48,746 nucleotides of DNA from Acidobacteriota bacterium (GCA_003222535.1 QHWJ01000327.1:1-48746); one strand, 5' to 3'. Shown: positions 8,716-18,476, counted from the stretch's first letter. Notes: generated from the sequence alone by a model not told the origin. Numbers and translations: made by a program.

Positions 8716-10236
8716 CTACGGTGCCTTGCACTCGAAGTTCGCTGCCTCGTCCGTGCTTCCCATGCCTTTATAGACAGCGATCTGCGGATATGGACAAAGC
8801 GGCCGTGTGCGGTCGACGACGCCGTTGGTCGAGTGTGACGCAAGAATCCGATCGGGTGCCTTGCCGTGTTCGACCCACTGCTCGAGTGCACTGACCATGT
8901 CGAATGAGCTCGGCCCTTCTCCACCGCCGCAGTGCGCCATGCCCGGCGCCATGAACAGCCGGTAGGAATTCCGGATCCTGGCCGCGCCGCCGAGCACCTC
9001 CAGCACGCGCGTGTAATACTGCGTGCTGTTTCCAGGCGAGATCTGTGGATCGCTCCAGCCGTGATACTGAACCAGCTTGCCGCCGCGATCGATGAAGGGC
9101 TTCAGGTTCGGATCGAGTGCGTTGAGGGTGTTGTCGTCCGTATCGTCTGCCCGCGCGATGTCTGTCTCGAAGTTGAACTTCTGGACATCCCAAGCCGGAT
9201 CGTTGAAGACGATGAAGCGGAACTGGTCGAGCCCGGTCGCTCGAGCCGATGCGCTCCATCCCATCGGGGTCCATCCCAGCTCACTTCCTGGCGCGAGGCC
9301 CGCGATCTCCCGTTTGGTCCTGGTGTTTGCGGTAGACGAGTACATCAACCGCGCCGTCTCGACCTGCGCCGTTGTCAGACACGCGGCCTCATCGGAGCCC
9401 TGGCATTGCAGGACGGCCGGATCAAACTTGCACCGCGCCGGGTCCTGGATCAGGCCATCCTTCAGGCCGTCCAGGGCATCGCACGCCTGAACCACCGCCC
9501 GGTGGAGCAGTTGCGTCTGGGTCTGTGACAGGCGCGCCGACTCGGTCTTCTCCAATGCCTTCGCGACGCGCACCGCCTGCGCCGCACGCCCGGTCCAATC
9601 GAGACCCGGCGCGCCCGCGATGATGCCGTCGAAATCCGGCGGGAAGCGCTGCGCTTCCTTCATCGCCTGTCGTCCGCCGGCGGAGCAGCCGTTCCAGTAC
9701 GAGAATTTCGGGGCGGTGTCGTAGTAGGCTGCGATGATTTTCTTTGACGTCGTGGTCATCTCGTGGACGGCGCGCCACCCGAAATCGATCAGTTTCTCCG
9801 GGTGTCCGAGCGCAAAGCTTGCGCTGCCGCCGACATGGCCGGTGTCTGTGGAGCTCGTGGCATAGCCCCTGCCAAGGGCCGCCATCATCGCCGGATAAGC
9901 GATCGCACCACTGAACGCGCCGTTGCCGACGGCCTGGAGCTTCCCGTTCCAGCCGGACGTTGGCATCCAGACCTCGATCCTGATATCGGAGTCGCGCGAC
10001 GGCTTCAGCGTCGCGGCGACGCGGCAGAACGCCGGCAGCGCGCGAGAGGTTTCCGCAGCGTTCCCTTGAGCCGGTGGCGTGAAAGGCCCGGCCTCGACCG
10101 CTTGCGCAAGCGTGATCGTCGTGTTCGGCAGCGCCAGCGTTGAGAGGGCCCCGCATGAGGCGCTGGCCTGGAGAGCTCGATCGGGAACCAACGTCGCGAG
10201 CAACAGCGCACACAAGCTGGCGGGCAGGATTTTCAT
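8716..10236 (-). CDS. tannase/feruloyl esterase family hydrolase
   Basis: A 506-residue secreted alpha/beta hydrolase. The ATG at 10236 is preceded by GGAG and begins a signal peptide (MKILPASLCALLLATLV). The nucleophile is S185 in GCSAGGRQ, with the adjacent C184 that in this family pairs with the Cys next to the catalytic His (GMAHCGGGEG). The catalytic Asp lies in YHGWSDPQISPG. Family members hydrolyse esters of gallic or ferulic acid, or related aromatic esters such as MHET, so plant-phenolic ester degradation outside the cytoplasm is the likely role. It sits alone, divergent from leuS. The family is secure; the exact ester is not known. Confidence 0.9.
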   Translation of the reverse strand: MKILPASLCALLLATLVPDRALQASASCGALSTLALPNTTITLAQAVEAGPFTPPAQGNAAETSRALPAFCRVAATLKPSRDSDIRIEVWMPTSGWNGKLQAVGNGAFSGAIAYPAMMAALGRGYATSSTDTGHVGGSASFALGHPEKLIDFGWRAVHEMTTTSKKIIAAYYDTAPKFSYWNGCSAGGRQAMKEAQRFPPDFDGIIAGAPGLDWTGRAAQAVRVAKALEKTESARLSQTQTQLLHRAVVQACDALDGLKDGLIQDPARCKFDPAVLQCQGSDEAACLTTAQVETARLMYSSTANTRTKREIAGLAPGSELGWTPMGWSASARATGLDQFRFIVFNDPAWDVQKFNFETDIARADDTDDNTLNALDPNLKPFIDRGGKLVQYHGWSDPQISPGNSTQYYTRVLEVLGGAARIRNSYRLFMAPGMAHCGGGEGPSSFDMVSALEQWVEHGKAPDRILASHSTNGVVDRTRPLCPYPQIAVYKGMGSTDEAANFECKAP

Positions 10237-10467
10237 GACAGCTCCGTTTGAAGCGGTGCCAGAGAGGCAATGAGCTCGGATCTGGTCAGGACCATGCTTT
10301 GCTCCGAGGGGAAAGTCGGGCTGCAGGATATCACGTACCGCTGGCCAGCAGCCCCTGGTGAAAGTCTGGCGTCGCACCGAGACGGGCGAGGCGCCCCGAG
10401 GATCAACGCCGCCAAACGGGCCCCCGATGGGCTGCAGCGCGCTCGGTGGAGGCCGGGGCCCCCGCGC

Positions 10468-10473
10468 TAGAAT
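10468..10473 (+). promoter_or_regulatory. -10-like box of leuS
   Basis: TAGAAT ends 14 nt before the leuS ATG, with no Shine-Dalgarno in between, suggesting a very short or absent leader. The rest of the 251-bp divergent gap (10237-10487) shows nothing else recognisable. Confidence 0.35.
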
Positions 10474-10487
10474 AGGCCCACGTCCCC

Positions 10488-13001
10488 ATGACCGACTTCA
10501 GACCGCAACAACTCGATAAGAAGTGGCAGCAGCAGTGGGCGTCGTCGAAGACGTTCGAGGTCGACGAAGACGCGTCGCGGACCAAGTTCTACTGCCTGGA
10601 AATGTTCGCCTATCCGTCCGGCTATGCGCACGTCGGCCACCTCCGCAATTACATCATCGGCGACGTGATGGCGCGCGCGAAGTGGATGCGCGGCTTCAAC
10701 GTGCTGCATCCGTTCGGCTGGGACGCGTTCGGGCTGCCGGCGGAGAACGCGGCGATCAAGACCGGCACGCATCCCGAGACGTCGACGCTCGAGAACATCG
10801 CCCACATGAAGGGGCAGCTGCAGCGCCTGGGGATCAGCTACGCGTGGGAGCGCGAGATCGCCACGTGCCTGCCGGAGTACTACAAGTTCAACCAGTGGAT
10901 CTTCCTGAAGATGCTCGAGCGCGGTCTGGCGTATCGCAAGCGCTCGACCGTCAACTGGTGCCCGAGCTGCAACACCGTGCTCGCCAACGAGCAGGTGATC
11001 GACGGCGCCTGCTGGCGCTGCGGCACCATCGTCGTCGCCCGGGATCTTGAGCAGTGGTTCTTCCGCATCACGCAGTACGCCGACGAGCTCCTCGAGGGGC
11101 TCGAGTCGCTGACCGGCTGGCCCGAGAAGGTCGTCGTGATGCAGCGAAACTGGATCGGGCGATCGGAAGGCGCCCGGGTGACGTTCCCCGTCGCCGGCAC
11201 CGATGCGGCGATCGAGGTCTTCACGACGCGCATCGACACGATTTACGGCGCGACGTTCGTGCTCCTGGCGCCGGAGCATCCGATCGTCGATCGGTTCGTG
11301 AAGGAGAGTGCCGACGCCGCCTTTCGCGAGCGGGTCGCAAGCTTCCGCGCGCTCGATCGGGAGGCCAGGCGCGACGGCAAGGAAGGCTTCGACACCGGGC
11401 GCAGCGCGCTCAACCCCTTCACCGGCGAGGAGGTGCCGATCTGGATCGCGAACTTCGTCCTGGCCGAGTACGGCACCGGCGCGATCATGGCCGTGCCGGC
11501 GCACGATCAACGCGATTTCGAGTTCGCGCGCAAATACACGCTCCCCATCCGCGTCGCCGTCCAGGCCGGCAACGAAGCGGTCACGGTCGAGACGATGACT
11601 GAAGCCTCGACGAACTATGGACGCCTCGTCGATTCCGGCGACTACACGGGTCAGGAGGCGCCGGCCGTGATCACGCGGATGATTGCCGACGCTGGGAAGC
11701 GGGGCATCGGCACCGGCGAAGTGCAGTACCGGCTGAAGGACTGGGGCATCTCGCGGCAGCGCTACTGGGGCACGCCCATTCCGGTCGTGCACTGCGAGAA
11801 GGACGGCGTGGTGCCGGTCCCGTACACAGATCTGCCGGTCGAGCTGCCGAAGATCGCGACCTTCACCGGCCTGGGCGACTCGCCGCTGGCGCAGGCGTCC
11901 GAGTGGGTCAACGTGAAATGCCCGGCGTGCGGCGGTCCGGCGAAGCGCGAAACCGACACGATGGACACGTTCGTCGACTCGTCGTGGTATTTCCTCCGGT
12001 TCTGCGATCCGGGGAACACCGAACGGCCGTTCGATCCCGCGGCGGCCGCGTACTGGATGCCGGTCGATTTCTACGTCGGCGGCGTCGAGCATGCCATTCT
12101 CCATCTGCTGTACTCGCGCTTCTTCACGCGCGTGTTGCGCGATATCGGGCTGGTCGACTTCGACGAGCCGTTCACGCGCCTGCTGACGCAGGGCATGGTG
12201 CTCAACAACGGCGCCGTCATGTCGAAGTCCAAGGGCAACGTCGTCGATCCCGACGACATGCTGGCGAAGTACGGCGCCGACGCACTGCGGCTCTACGTGA
12301 TGTTCGTCGCGCCGCCGGAGAAGGAGATCGAGTGGAGCGACGCCGGCCTCGAGGGCAGCTTCCGTTTTCTCGTCCGCGTGTGGCGCCTGGTCGATCACTG
12401 GGCGGAGACCATCGGCGGCGAGGCGATACCCGAATGCGGTGACGACTGCACCGACACCGAACGGGCGGTCCGCCGCAAGGCCCACGAGACGATCCGACGC
12501 GTCACGACCGACATCGAGGACCGCATGCATCTGAACACGGCGGTGTCGTCGCTGATGGAGCTCGTCAACGAGTTGTACTCCTTCAGCGATGGGACGGCGC
12601 GCGGCGCCCCCACGCGCGTCGAGGCCCAGGTCGGCGTGATGGAGCGGACGCAGACGATCGCGGTCCTGCGGGAGGCGATCGACGCGCTCGTGTTGATGAT
12701 TTCACCTTTCGCGCCGCACACGGCGGAGGAGCTGTGGCACATGCTTGGGCACGCCGGCGGGCTCGCCGCGGCGAAGTGGCCGTCGTTCGATCCCAAGGTC
12801 GCGCGAGCCGACCAGGTCGTCGTGCCGGTGCAGATCAACGGGAAGTTGCGCGCCCGGGTGAAAGCGCCGGCGGACGCATCCGAGGACCAGCTGAGCGAGA
12901 TCGCCCTGGCCGACGCCACGGTGCGCACGTACACAACGGGGAAGACGATCCGCAAGGTGGTGGTGGGGAAGGGCCCGCTGGTGAGTCTTGTTGTGCAATA
13001 G
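10488..13001 (+). CDS. leuS: leucyl-tRNA synthetase
   Basis: Charges tRNA-Leu. The 837 residues are full length for bacterial LeuRS. The HIGH motif is HVGH at 48-51 and the KMSKS motif appears as VMSKSKGN (MSKSK at 578-582). Between them lie two CxxC zinc-type pairs (CPSCNT with CWRC, and CPACGG) and the CP1 editing domain ([25 protein letters not shown]). The WFLRFCDP and [12 protein letters not shown] segments are typical. The C-terminal anticodon-binding and LeuRS-C domains end at 837. It is first in a leuS-lptE-holA cluster, the same order as in E. coli, with 12 bp to lptE. No insertions or breaks are visible. Confidence 0.98.
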   Translation: MTDFRPQQLDKKWQQQWASSKTFEVDEDASRTKFYCLEMFAYPSGYAHVGHLRNYIIGDVMARAKWMRGFNVLHPFGWDAFGLPAENAAIKTGTHPETSTLENIAHMKGQLQRLGISYAWEREIATCLPEYYKFNQWIFLKMLERGLAYRKRSTVNWCPSCNTVLANEQVIDGACWRCGTIVVARDLEQWFFRITQYADELLEGLESLTGWPEKVVVMQRNWIGRSEGARVTFPVAGTDAAIEVFTTRIDTIYGATFVLLAPEHPIVDRFVKESADAAFRERVASFRALDREARRDGKEGFDTGRSALNPFTGEEVPIWIANFVLAEYGTGAIMAVPAHDQRDFEFARKYTLPIRVAVQAGNEAVTVETMTEASTNYGRLVDSGDYTGQEAPAVITRMIADAGKRGIGTGEVQYRLKDWGISRQRYWGTPIPVVHCEKDGVVPVPYTDLPVELPKIATFTGLGDSPLAQASEWVNVKCPACGGPAKRETDTMDTFVDSSWYFLRFCDPGNTERPFDPAAAAYWMPVDFYVGGVEHAILHLLYSRFFTRVLRDIGLVDFDEPFTRLLTQGMVLNNGAVMSKSKGNVVDPDDMLAKYGADALRLYVMFVAPPEKEIEWSDAGLEGSFRFLVRVWRLVDHWAETIGGEAIPECGDDCTDTERAVRRKAHETIRRVTTDIEDRMHLNTAVSSLMELVNELYSFSDGTARGAPTRVEAQVGVMERTQTIAVLREAIDALVLMISPFAPHTAEELWHMLGHAGGLAAAKWPSFDPKVARADQVVVPVQINGKLRARVKAPADASEDQLSEIALADATVRTYTTGKTIRKVVVGKGPLVSLVVQ

Positions 13002-13013
13002 GACAACGTCAAA

Positions 13014-13574
13014 ATGTTGATCCGAACGAAAGCTTGGGATGCCTCCCTTGGTGTCCTTTGTCTCCTTTGCGTCCTTTGTGCCGCAGCCGAAGGCTGCGGC
13101 TATGCCTTGGCGGGCCACGGTTCTTTCCTTCCCGCCTCCATCCGCACGATCGGGGTGCCGACCTTTCTCAACCGCACGACGGTCTTCAACCTCGAGACGA
13201 TGCTGACGCAGAAAGTGCGCGCAGAGCTCATCGGTCGAGGGAAATACCAGATCCTGCCGCAGAACAGCGGTGTCGATGCGCTGCTGACCGGCGAGGTGAC
13301 CGCCGTGTCGATCACGCCCGCGAGCTTCAATCCGCAGCAGCTTGCGACCCGGTACGCGATCACGATGACCGCGAAGATCGAGCTGCGCGACCTGCGCGAG
13401 AACACCGTCCTCTGGGAGAACGCCAGCGTGATGTTCCGGCAGGAGTACGAAGCGACGGCCGCGACAACCGCCATCGACCCCGCGGCGTTCTTTCAGCAGG
13501 ACGTCAACGCGTTCGAGCGCATGAGCACCGAGTTCGCCCGGACCATCGTCAGCGCCATCCTCGAAGCGTTCTAG
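13014..13574 (+). CDS. lptE: LPS-assembly lipoprotein LptE
   Basis: An outer-membrane lipoprotein that plugs LptD and helps insert lipopolysaccharide. It has 186 residues. A lipobox-like AEGC gives lipidation at C28, and CGYALAGHG directly after it is the usual LptE start. The beta-rich LptE body follows (TIGVPTFLNRT, ALLTGEVTAVSI). The h-region (LGVLCLLCVLC) is encoded by the dispersed TCCTTTG word repeat, and the lipobox by a 9-bp hairpin, so the signal peptide looks repeat-derived. The -3 residue of the lipobox is Ala rather than Leu, which is weak. Position between leuS and holA strongly supports the call. Confidence 0.88.
   Translation: MLIRTKAWDASLGVLCLLCVLCAAAEGCGYALAGHGSFLPASIRTIGVPTFLNRTTVFNLETMLTQKVRAELIGRGKYQILPQNSGVDALLTGEVTAVSITPASFNPQQLATRYAITMTAKIELRDLRENTVLWENASVMFRQEYEATAATTAIDPAAFFQQDVNAFERMSTEFARTIVSAILEAF
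13041..13100. repeat. TCCTTTG word repeat and hairpin inside lptE signal sequence
   Basis: Four iterations of a TCCTTTG-type word (13041-13080) are followed by a perfect 9-bp hairpin with a GAA loop (GCCGCAGCC/GGCTGCGGC, 13080-13100). The same words form the carB-comEC gap at 46104-46200. Here they are read as signal peptide. Confidence 0.7.
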
Positions 13575-13576
13575 AA

Positions 13577-13650
13577 ATGCGGAATGCGGATTGCGGAATG
13601 CGGACCTGAATCCGCAATCTCAATCCGCAATCCGCAATCCGCATTCCGCA
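13577..13650. repeat. word hairpin, word GCGGAAT/GCGGATT
   Basis: Three and a half copies of a GCGGAATGCGGATT-type word (13577-13604), a 6-nt loop, then the complementary TCCGCAATCCGCATT word (13611-13650). It starts 2 nt after the lptE stop and ends 8 nt before the holA ATG, so the whole gap is hairpin. Confidence 0.85.
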
Positions 13651-13658
13651 ATACGATC

Positions 13659-14669
13659 ATGTCAACACTGACGCCAGCCGCCCTTCGGAAGCAAATCCAC
13701 TCAGGCACGCCCGAGCCGATTTATCTCCTCCAGGGCGAGGACGAAATCGAGAAGTCGGCGCTCGCGGCGGAGCTCGCGGGGCTGGTCGACGAAGAGCTCC
13801 GCGCCTTCAACGTCGACCGCATCCACGCTGGCGACTGGACCACCGGCGACCGGCTGGAGGACGGCGTCGCGTCGATCATCGCCGCGGTCCGGACGCTGCC
13901 GATGATGGTGCCGCGGCGTGTCGTCACCGTTCTGCAGGCGGAGACGCTGCTCGCGCCGAAGCGTGACAGCGAAGCGGCGACCCGGGCGCTCGAGGAGCTT
14001 GAAGCGATCGTCAAGCATCCGGAAGCGCAGACCACGCTGGTGCTCGTGGTGACCGCTCTCGACAAGCGCAGCCGCATGTTCAGGCTCCTGCAGAAGCAGG
14101 CGACGATCGTCGACTGCGGATCACCGGAAGATGTCGCAGCCGCCGAGCGCTGGGTGCGCACCAGGCTGGGCGCGAAGGGGGTCGACATCGACCCGGCCGG
14201 CGCCCGGGCGATGGCCGTCCGCGCGGGCTTTCCGCAGCGCGCGCGTGACGACAGGAAGAACGGCGACGTGAATCGGCTTCGCGGGGAGATCGATCGGCTC
14301 TTGCTCTATGCGCTTGGGCAGAAGCGCATTACCGTCGAGGACGTGCGGGCGGTGGCCGGACCGGAGGCCCTGCAGGACGACTGGGCAATGACCAACGCGA
14401 TCGAGGCGGGACAGGCGGGCGAGGCGCTGCGGCAGCTCGCGCTGATGCTGGACTCGGGTGCGGCGCCCGAGAAGGTCCTCGGTCAGATCGGATGGATGGT
14501 GCGGTCGAAGTTTCCCGCGCTCGCTCCGGGCGACCTGCGCCCGGCGATCGAAGCGGTTTTCCGCACCGACGTCGACCTGAAGCGGTCCGCCGGCGACGCG
14601 CGGGTGCTGCTCGAGCGTCTCGTCGTCGAGTTGTGTGCGGGGAAGAGGACCGCGGCGCGGCGCTGGTAG
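13659..14669 (+). CDS. holA: DNA polymerase III delta subunit
   Basis: Clamp-loader subunit that opens the beta clamp. It has 336 residues from ATG 13659. The frame runs back to 13584, but that part is only translated repeat. The N-terminal domain begins with PIYLLQGEDEIEKSALAAEL, the degenerate AAA+ fold of delta, followed by RRVVTVLQAETLL and TTLVLVVTALDKRSRMFRLL. The collar domain includes DVNRLRGEIDRLLLYALGQ and ITVEDVRAVAG. Third gene of leuS-lptE-holA; the gap to lptE is filled by a word hairpin that could attenuate or process the message. Intact. Confidence 0.95.
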   Translation: MSTLTPAALRKQIHSGTPEPIYLLQGEDEIEKSALAAELAGLVDEELRAFNVDRIHAGDWTTGDRLEDGVASIIAAVRTLPMMVPRRVVTVLQAETLLAPKRDSEAATRALEELEAIVKHPEAQTTLVLVVTALDKRSRMFRLLQKQATIVDCGSPEDVAAAERWVRTRLGAKGVDIDPAGARAMAVRAGFPQRARDDRKNGDVNRLRGEIDRLLLYALGQKRITVEDVRAVAGPEALQDDWAMTNAIEAGQAGEALRQLALMLDSGAAPEKVLGQIGWMVRSKFPALAPGDLRPAIEAVFRTDVDLKRSAGDARVLLERLVVELCAGKRTAARRW

Positions 14670-14682
14670 GACGCTCGTAGCA

Positions 14683-14815
14683 CGCTCGGCTGAAGCCTTC
14701 GCGCTCCGAGACTCGGGCGGATGCGCGCTGGCGATTCAGCTTTATACCTTTATACGTAGCACGAAGGCTTTAGCCGAGCGCCAGCGTTTGGGAGCGCGAA
14801 GACTTCAGCCGAGCG
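14683..14815. repeat. 25-nt element pair in inverted orientation
   Basis: A 25-nt sequence starting CGCTCGGCTGAAGCC (14683-14707) is matched 24/25 by an inverted copy at 14791-14815; a third partial inverted copy lies at 14762-14780. The pair sits between the convergent holA and rpsT genes and could fold as a two-way terminator. Exact copies occur at 21820-21844 and, inverted, within comEC at 46737-46761. Confidence 0.85.
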
Positions 14816-14821
14816 ACGCCG

Positions 14822-15085
14822 TTACGCGCGGGCTGCCAGACGCGTGGTGAGGCGCGACTTGTAGCGGCTGGCGGCGTTCCTGTGAATAATCCCTTTGCTC
14901 GCCATCTTGTCGATGAGCGAGATGGTCTCTTTCAGCGCGGTCTTCGCGGCACCCGGGTCGCTGCCGTCGATCGCCGTGCGGACGGTCTTGAGGGCGCCGC
15001 GCAGGCGCGAACGGAACTGGCGGTTGTGCTCGCGGTTCTTTAGACTCTGACGATGCGCCTTGAGCGCAGATGCGTGCGTGGCCAC
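14822..15085 (-). CDS. rpsT: 30S ribosomal protein S20
   Basis: An 87-residue primary 16S rRNA-binding protein of the small subunit. It has the usual lysine/arginine-rich helices (SALKAHRQSLKNREHNR; SLIDKMASKGIIHRNAASRYKSRL). The GTG at 15085 is chosen because GGAGGT (15096-15101) lies 10 nt upstream. The alternative GTG at 15097 sits inside that Shine-Dalgarno and would add IDHV, which the family lacks. It is divergent from the ABC ATPase across a 38-bp gap and convergent with holA. holA next to rpsT is a common bacterial neighbourhood. Confidence 0.95.
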   Translation of the reverse strand: MATHASALKAHRQSLKNREHNRQFRSRLRGALKTVRTAIDGSDPGAAKTALKETISLIDKMASKGIIHRNAASRYKSRLTTRLAARA

Positions 15086-15123
15086 GTGATCAATCACCTC
15101 CGAAAACCCCTAATCTTAGCACA

Positions 15124-15882
15124 ATGGCCATTGCCGTCGAACACTTCAGCCGCACCTATGCGACGTCCGGCGGAGATTTCACCGCCGTCAACGATCTGTC
15201 GTTCGACGTGGCCTCCGGCGAGATCGTCGGCCTCATCGGTCCCAACGGCGCGGGGAAGACCACCACGCTGCGGTCGCTGGCGGGTATTCTGCGGCCGACG
15301 TCCGGCCGCGTCCGCATCGACGGACACGACATCATCGAGGACCCGCTCGAAGCCAAGCGCCGGCTGGCGTTCATGCCGGACGAGCCGCACTTGTTCGAAT
15401 ATCTCACGGTCGACGAGCACCTGCGGCTGGTCGCCCGGCTGTACGGCGTGACCGACTTCGCCAGGAGGTCCGCGGTGCTGATCGAGGAGCTCGAGCTGAA
15501 GGGCAAGGAGCAGTCGCTCCCGGGAGAGCTGTCGCGCGGGATGCGACAGAAGGTGATCATTGCGTGCGGCCTCGTGCGCGAGGCCACCACGCTGCTGTTC
15601 GACGAGCCGCTCACGGGGCTGGATCCGCTCGGCATCCGCCGCATGCGCGAGACGATCGTCGCGCGCGGGCGGGCCGGCGCAGCGATTCTGCTCTCCTCGC
15701 ACCTGCTGCACCTGGTCGAGGAGATCTGTACGCGCGTCATCATCATGGATCGCGGCAACAAGATCGCGGACGGGACAGTCGAGGAGCTGCGCGCGCGCGC
15801 TGATCTCGCGGAAGCCGGCTCGAACCTGGAGCAGATTTTCCTGCGCGTGACCGGACAGCGCGATCCTTCGGGGCAGATGTGA
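15124..15882 (+). CDS. ABC transporter ATP-binding protein
   Basis: Nucleotide-binding subunit of an ABC exporter, 252 residues. Walker A GPNGAGKTT is at 39-47, the signature LSRGMRQ (variant of LSGGQ) at 136-142, Walker B TLLFDEP at 156-162, and the H-loop His in ILLSSHLLHLVE. The Q-loop position reads FMPDEP without the usual Gln, as in several ABC-2 ATPases. The ATG at 15124 has no strong Shine-Dalgarno. The stop overlaps the permease GTG (15879) by 4 nt, so the subunits are co-translated. The substrate is not evident; ABC-2 type pairs like this export drugs, polymers or lipids. Confidence 0.93.
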   Translation: MAIAVEHFSRTYATSGGDFTAVNDLSFDVASGEIVGLIGPNGAGKTTTLRSLAGILRPTSGRVRIDGHDIIEDPLEAKRRLAFMPDEPHLFEYLTVDEHLRLVARLYGVTDFARRSAVLIEELELKGKEQSLPGELSRGMRQKVIIACGLVREATTLLFDEPLTGLDPLGIRRMRETIVARGRAGAAILLSSHLLHLVEEICTRVIIMDRGNKIADGTVEELRARADLAEAGSNLEQIFLRVTGQRDPSGQM

Positions 15883-17636
15883 CCATGTTCGCCGCGAGCC
15901 TCTACATCATCGTGTGCAGCGCCAGGAACCGGGCGCGCGCGCGGCTGCGGCGGCTGCGCGAGCCGCGCTATTTCATCGGCGCCATCGTCGGTGCCGCGTA
16001 TATGTATTTTTCGTTCTTCGGCCGGCTGCGCAGTGCACGCTCGTCCGCCGCGCGCGACTCCGCGCGGGCCCGAGGCACCGGCGATCCCGCCCTCGCCGCC
16101 GGTCCGGCGCTCGTGGCGGCCGGGCCGGCGCTCGCGGGCATCTCGCTCCTCGTCGTGACGGTGGTGAGCTGGCTCGCGCCCTTCGACAGCGGCCTGCTCG
16201 ATTTCTCGGACGCCGAAGTCGAGTTTCTGTTTCCCGCCCCCGTCTCCCGCCGGCAGTTGCTGATCCACCGGATGCTGCGATCGCAGATCGGTCTGTTGTT
16301 CGGCGCGATCATCCTCGGCATCGCGGTCCCGTCCCCGTACGGATTCGGACGGCTGCGCATGGGCGTCGCGATGTGGTTCCTGCTGGTCACCGGGAAGGTC
16401 TACTTCACCGGCGTGTCGCTGGCGCGCGCGCGGCTGCGATCCGCGAGCGCCAGGACTCGTCGCGTCGCGTGGCTGCCGGTGGCCGTGCTGACGGCGGCAA
16501 TCGCGATCGTGGCGTCCGCGATCGCGCGCGCATTCCTCGCGGCGCCGCCGTCGAGCGTCCGCAGGGCCCTCCAACTCCTCAGCGAAGTCTCGCTCCAGCC
16601 GTTGCCGCGCATCGTCTTGTGGCCGTTCGCGGCGATCACGAGCCCCCTGTTTCTGTCTTCGGCGCCGGCGGGCGCCTACCTCGCGGCGCTCGCGGGGTCC
16701 GCCGTCGTGCTCGCGCTCAGCACCGCATGGGTGTTGAAGAGCGACGAAGCGTTTCAGGACGCCGCGGCCGAGGCCGCCCAACGCCGCAAGCGGCAGCCGC
16801 AAGGGCAGCTGGCCGTCAGCTATCGCACGCGCTCGGCCGGCTGGACGCTGGCCCCCACCGGGCGTCCCGAAGCGGCGTTCGCATGGAAGGCGGCGATGCA
16901 GACGCTGCGCGTCGTGGACAAGCGCGGCCTTGCCCGGTTCGTGGCGATCCTGTTCGTCCTGACCCTCGCGGCCACCTCGGTCGGACGTGAGGGCCCCGCG
17001 GCAACGCTGGGCGCTTTTGCCATCGCCGCCGCGCTGTTTGCGATCCTGATGGCGCCGCAGATCCTCCGCGTGGACATGCGTCAGGATCTGCGTCATCTCG
17101 AGCTGCTCAAGACGTGGCCGGTGAAGTCGTCCGCGGTCGTGCGCGGCGAGCTGCTCTGGCCCGGCGTTTTCCTCACCGCGATCGCCTGGACGATGATCGC
17201 CGTCGCGATGACGCTGTCCGGCACCGTGATGCCAAAGGTGGGCCTGGGCTGGCGCCTGGGGGGCGGCGGCGCCATCGCAATCGTGGCTCCCGCGCTCGTC
17301 TTCGCACAGCTCACGATTCAGAACGCCGTCGCGCTCGTGTTTCCCGCCTGGGTGCCGCTCGGCAATCAGCGGCCGCGCGGCCTCGACGCCATGGGGCAGC
17401 GCCTCATCATGCTCGGCGGCACCTGGCTGTCGCTCGTCGTCATGGCCCTTCCCGGTGCGCTTGCGGGCGCCATCATCTGGTATGCGCTGGGACGGTTTCT
17501 GGGGCCGGCAGTGCTGGTGCCGGCCGCGGCGGTCTGCACGGTAACTATCGCGCTGGAGGTGCTGCTCGCCACCGAGGCGCTCGGTCCTGCTTACGAACAG
17601 CTGGATCTGATGGCGGTCGAGCGCGACGAACAGTGA
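15879..17636 (+). CDS. ABC exporter membrane subunit
   Basis: A 585-residue polytopic membrane protein, partner of the ATPase just upstream. It resembles the 'putative ABC exporter' permease group rather than classical six-helix ABC-2 permeases. Hydrophobic segments appear near 30-47 (IGAIVGAAYMYFSFF), 80-105, 145-165, 205-225, 245-290, 355-395 and in the last 150 residues. The N-terminal region is very Arg-rich on the cytoplasmic side (RNRARARLRRLREPRYF). The start is GTG 15879, or ATG 15885 two codons later. It ends 1 bp before the stop of the convergent transglycosylase gene. Substrate unknown. Confidence 0.85.
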   Translation: MTMFAASLYIIVCSARNRARARLRRLREPRYFIGAIVGAAYMYFSFFGRLRSARSSAARDSARARGTGDPALAAGPALVAAGPALAGISLLVVTVVSWLAPFDSGLLDFSDAEVEFLFPAPVSRRQLLIHRMLRSQIGLLFGAIILGIAVPSPYGFGRLRMGVAMWFLLVTGKVYFTGVSLARARLRSASARTRRVAWLPVAVLTAAIAIVASAIARAFLAAPPSSVRRALQLLSEVSLQPLPRIVLWPFAAITSPLFLSSAPAGAYLAALAGSAVVLALSTAWVLKSDEAFQDAAAEAAQRRKRQPQGQLAVSYRTRSAGWTLAPTGRPEAAFAWKAAMQTLRVVDKRGLARFVAILFVLTLAATSVGREGPAATLGAFAIAAALFAILMAPQILRVDMRQDLRHLELLKTWPVKSSAVVRGELLWPGVFLTAIAWTMIAVAMTLSGTVMPKVGLGWRLGGGGAIAIVAPALVFAQLTIQNAVALVFPAWVPLGNQRPRGLDAMGQRLIMLGGTWLSLVVMALPGALAGAIIWYALGRFLGPAVLVPAAAVCTVTIALEVLLATEALGPAYEQLDLMAVERDEQ

Positions 17637-17637
17637 A

Positions 17638-18384
17638 TTATCTGGTGCGCGCGATTTCGTAGGCGCCGGTCGACGGCTTTTTGTCCGTGTAGCGCACGAT
17701 GGGACGGCCGTCGATCGTCTCCGTCACCTTGTAGATCGAGTTGGCCTGCATCTGGGGTGGCCTGGCGGCCATCTGGTTGATCTGCGCGACGTAGTTCCGC
17801 GTTTCGCGGTAGGGTGGCACGCTCTGACCGTGTTTGTCCACGGCGCCCGGTCCCGCGTTGTACGCGGCGAGCGCCAACATCTCGTTGTCCTCATACCGGT
17901 CGAGCAGGTGGCGCAGATACGCGACGCCGGCGCGGACGTTTTCGGACGGGTTGAACGGATTGGTCACGCCGTATTCCCGGGCCGTCGCCGGCATCAGCTG
18001 CATCAGCCCGAGCGCGCCTTTCGGCGACCGTGCGTAGGGGTTGAACGCCGACTCGACCTGCATGACGGCGCGAACCAGGTCCGCCCGCACGCCGTTCAGC
18101 CGGGAATGCACACTGATGATGTCGTCGAACGCATGACCCCGTTCGGCGGTGACGTACCGCGTCGCCCGGACGTTGTCGGCCTTCGGGACAGCGTAAGACC
18201 GGACCGCCGAGCTGCCCGGCTGGGGGCGGTTCGACAAGACGAGGTTGCCGTTGGCGTCCCTCCATGTATAGATCTGACCCGAAGCCGGCGCGGCCACGCC
18301 GAAGAACAGCGCGGCACCCACGGCCACCGCAAACCCCCTGCCGCGCAGCAGCTTGGCGGAGCCCGTAGCGATACGGATGAGCAT
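17638..18384 (-). CDS. lytic transglycosylase (SLT domain, DUF4124)
   Basis: A periplasmic murein hydrolase that cleaves the MurNAc-GlcNAc bond. It has 248 residues from ATG 18384, with a signal or anchor helix at 18-36. A short DUF4124-type segment (IYTWRDANGNLVLSNRP) comes next. The Slt domain follows at about 85-205, with catalytic E111 in MQVESAFNPYARSPKGALGLMQLMP and the AYNAGPGAV motif. The C-terminal tail contains YKVTETIDGRPIVRYTDKKP, a second DUF4124-like strand. A TTG at 18429 could extend the start but adds nothing signal-like. It lies downstream of alaS on the same strand. Confidence 0.92.
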   Translation of the reverse strand: MLIRIATGSAKLLRGRGFAVAVGAALFFGVAAPASGQIYTWRDANGNLVLSNRPQPGSSAVRSYAVPKADNVRATRYVTAERGHAFDDIISVHSRLNGVRADLVRAVMQVESAFNPYARSPKGALGLMQLMPATAREYGVTNPFNPSENVRAGVAYLRHLLDRYEDNEMLALAAYNAGPGAVDKHGQSVPPYRETRNYVAQINQMAARPPQMQANSIYKVTETIDGRPIVRYTDKKPSTGAYEIARTR

Positions 18385-18476
18385 GTCGAGCAAAGTCAAC
18401 AGTTTACACCCCGACACTTCAGGGAACAACCTATGGAGGATCTATCGGCCGGAAAGGCTCGCCGCTGCAGGGCTGG

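Noticed and set aside
10237-10487. A small gene in the tannase-leuS gap
   Set aside because: Short frames here have no ribosome-binding site and no recognisable sequence; only the leuS -10-like box stands out.
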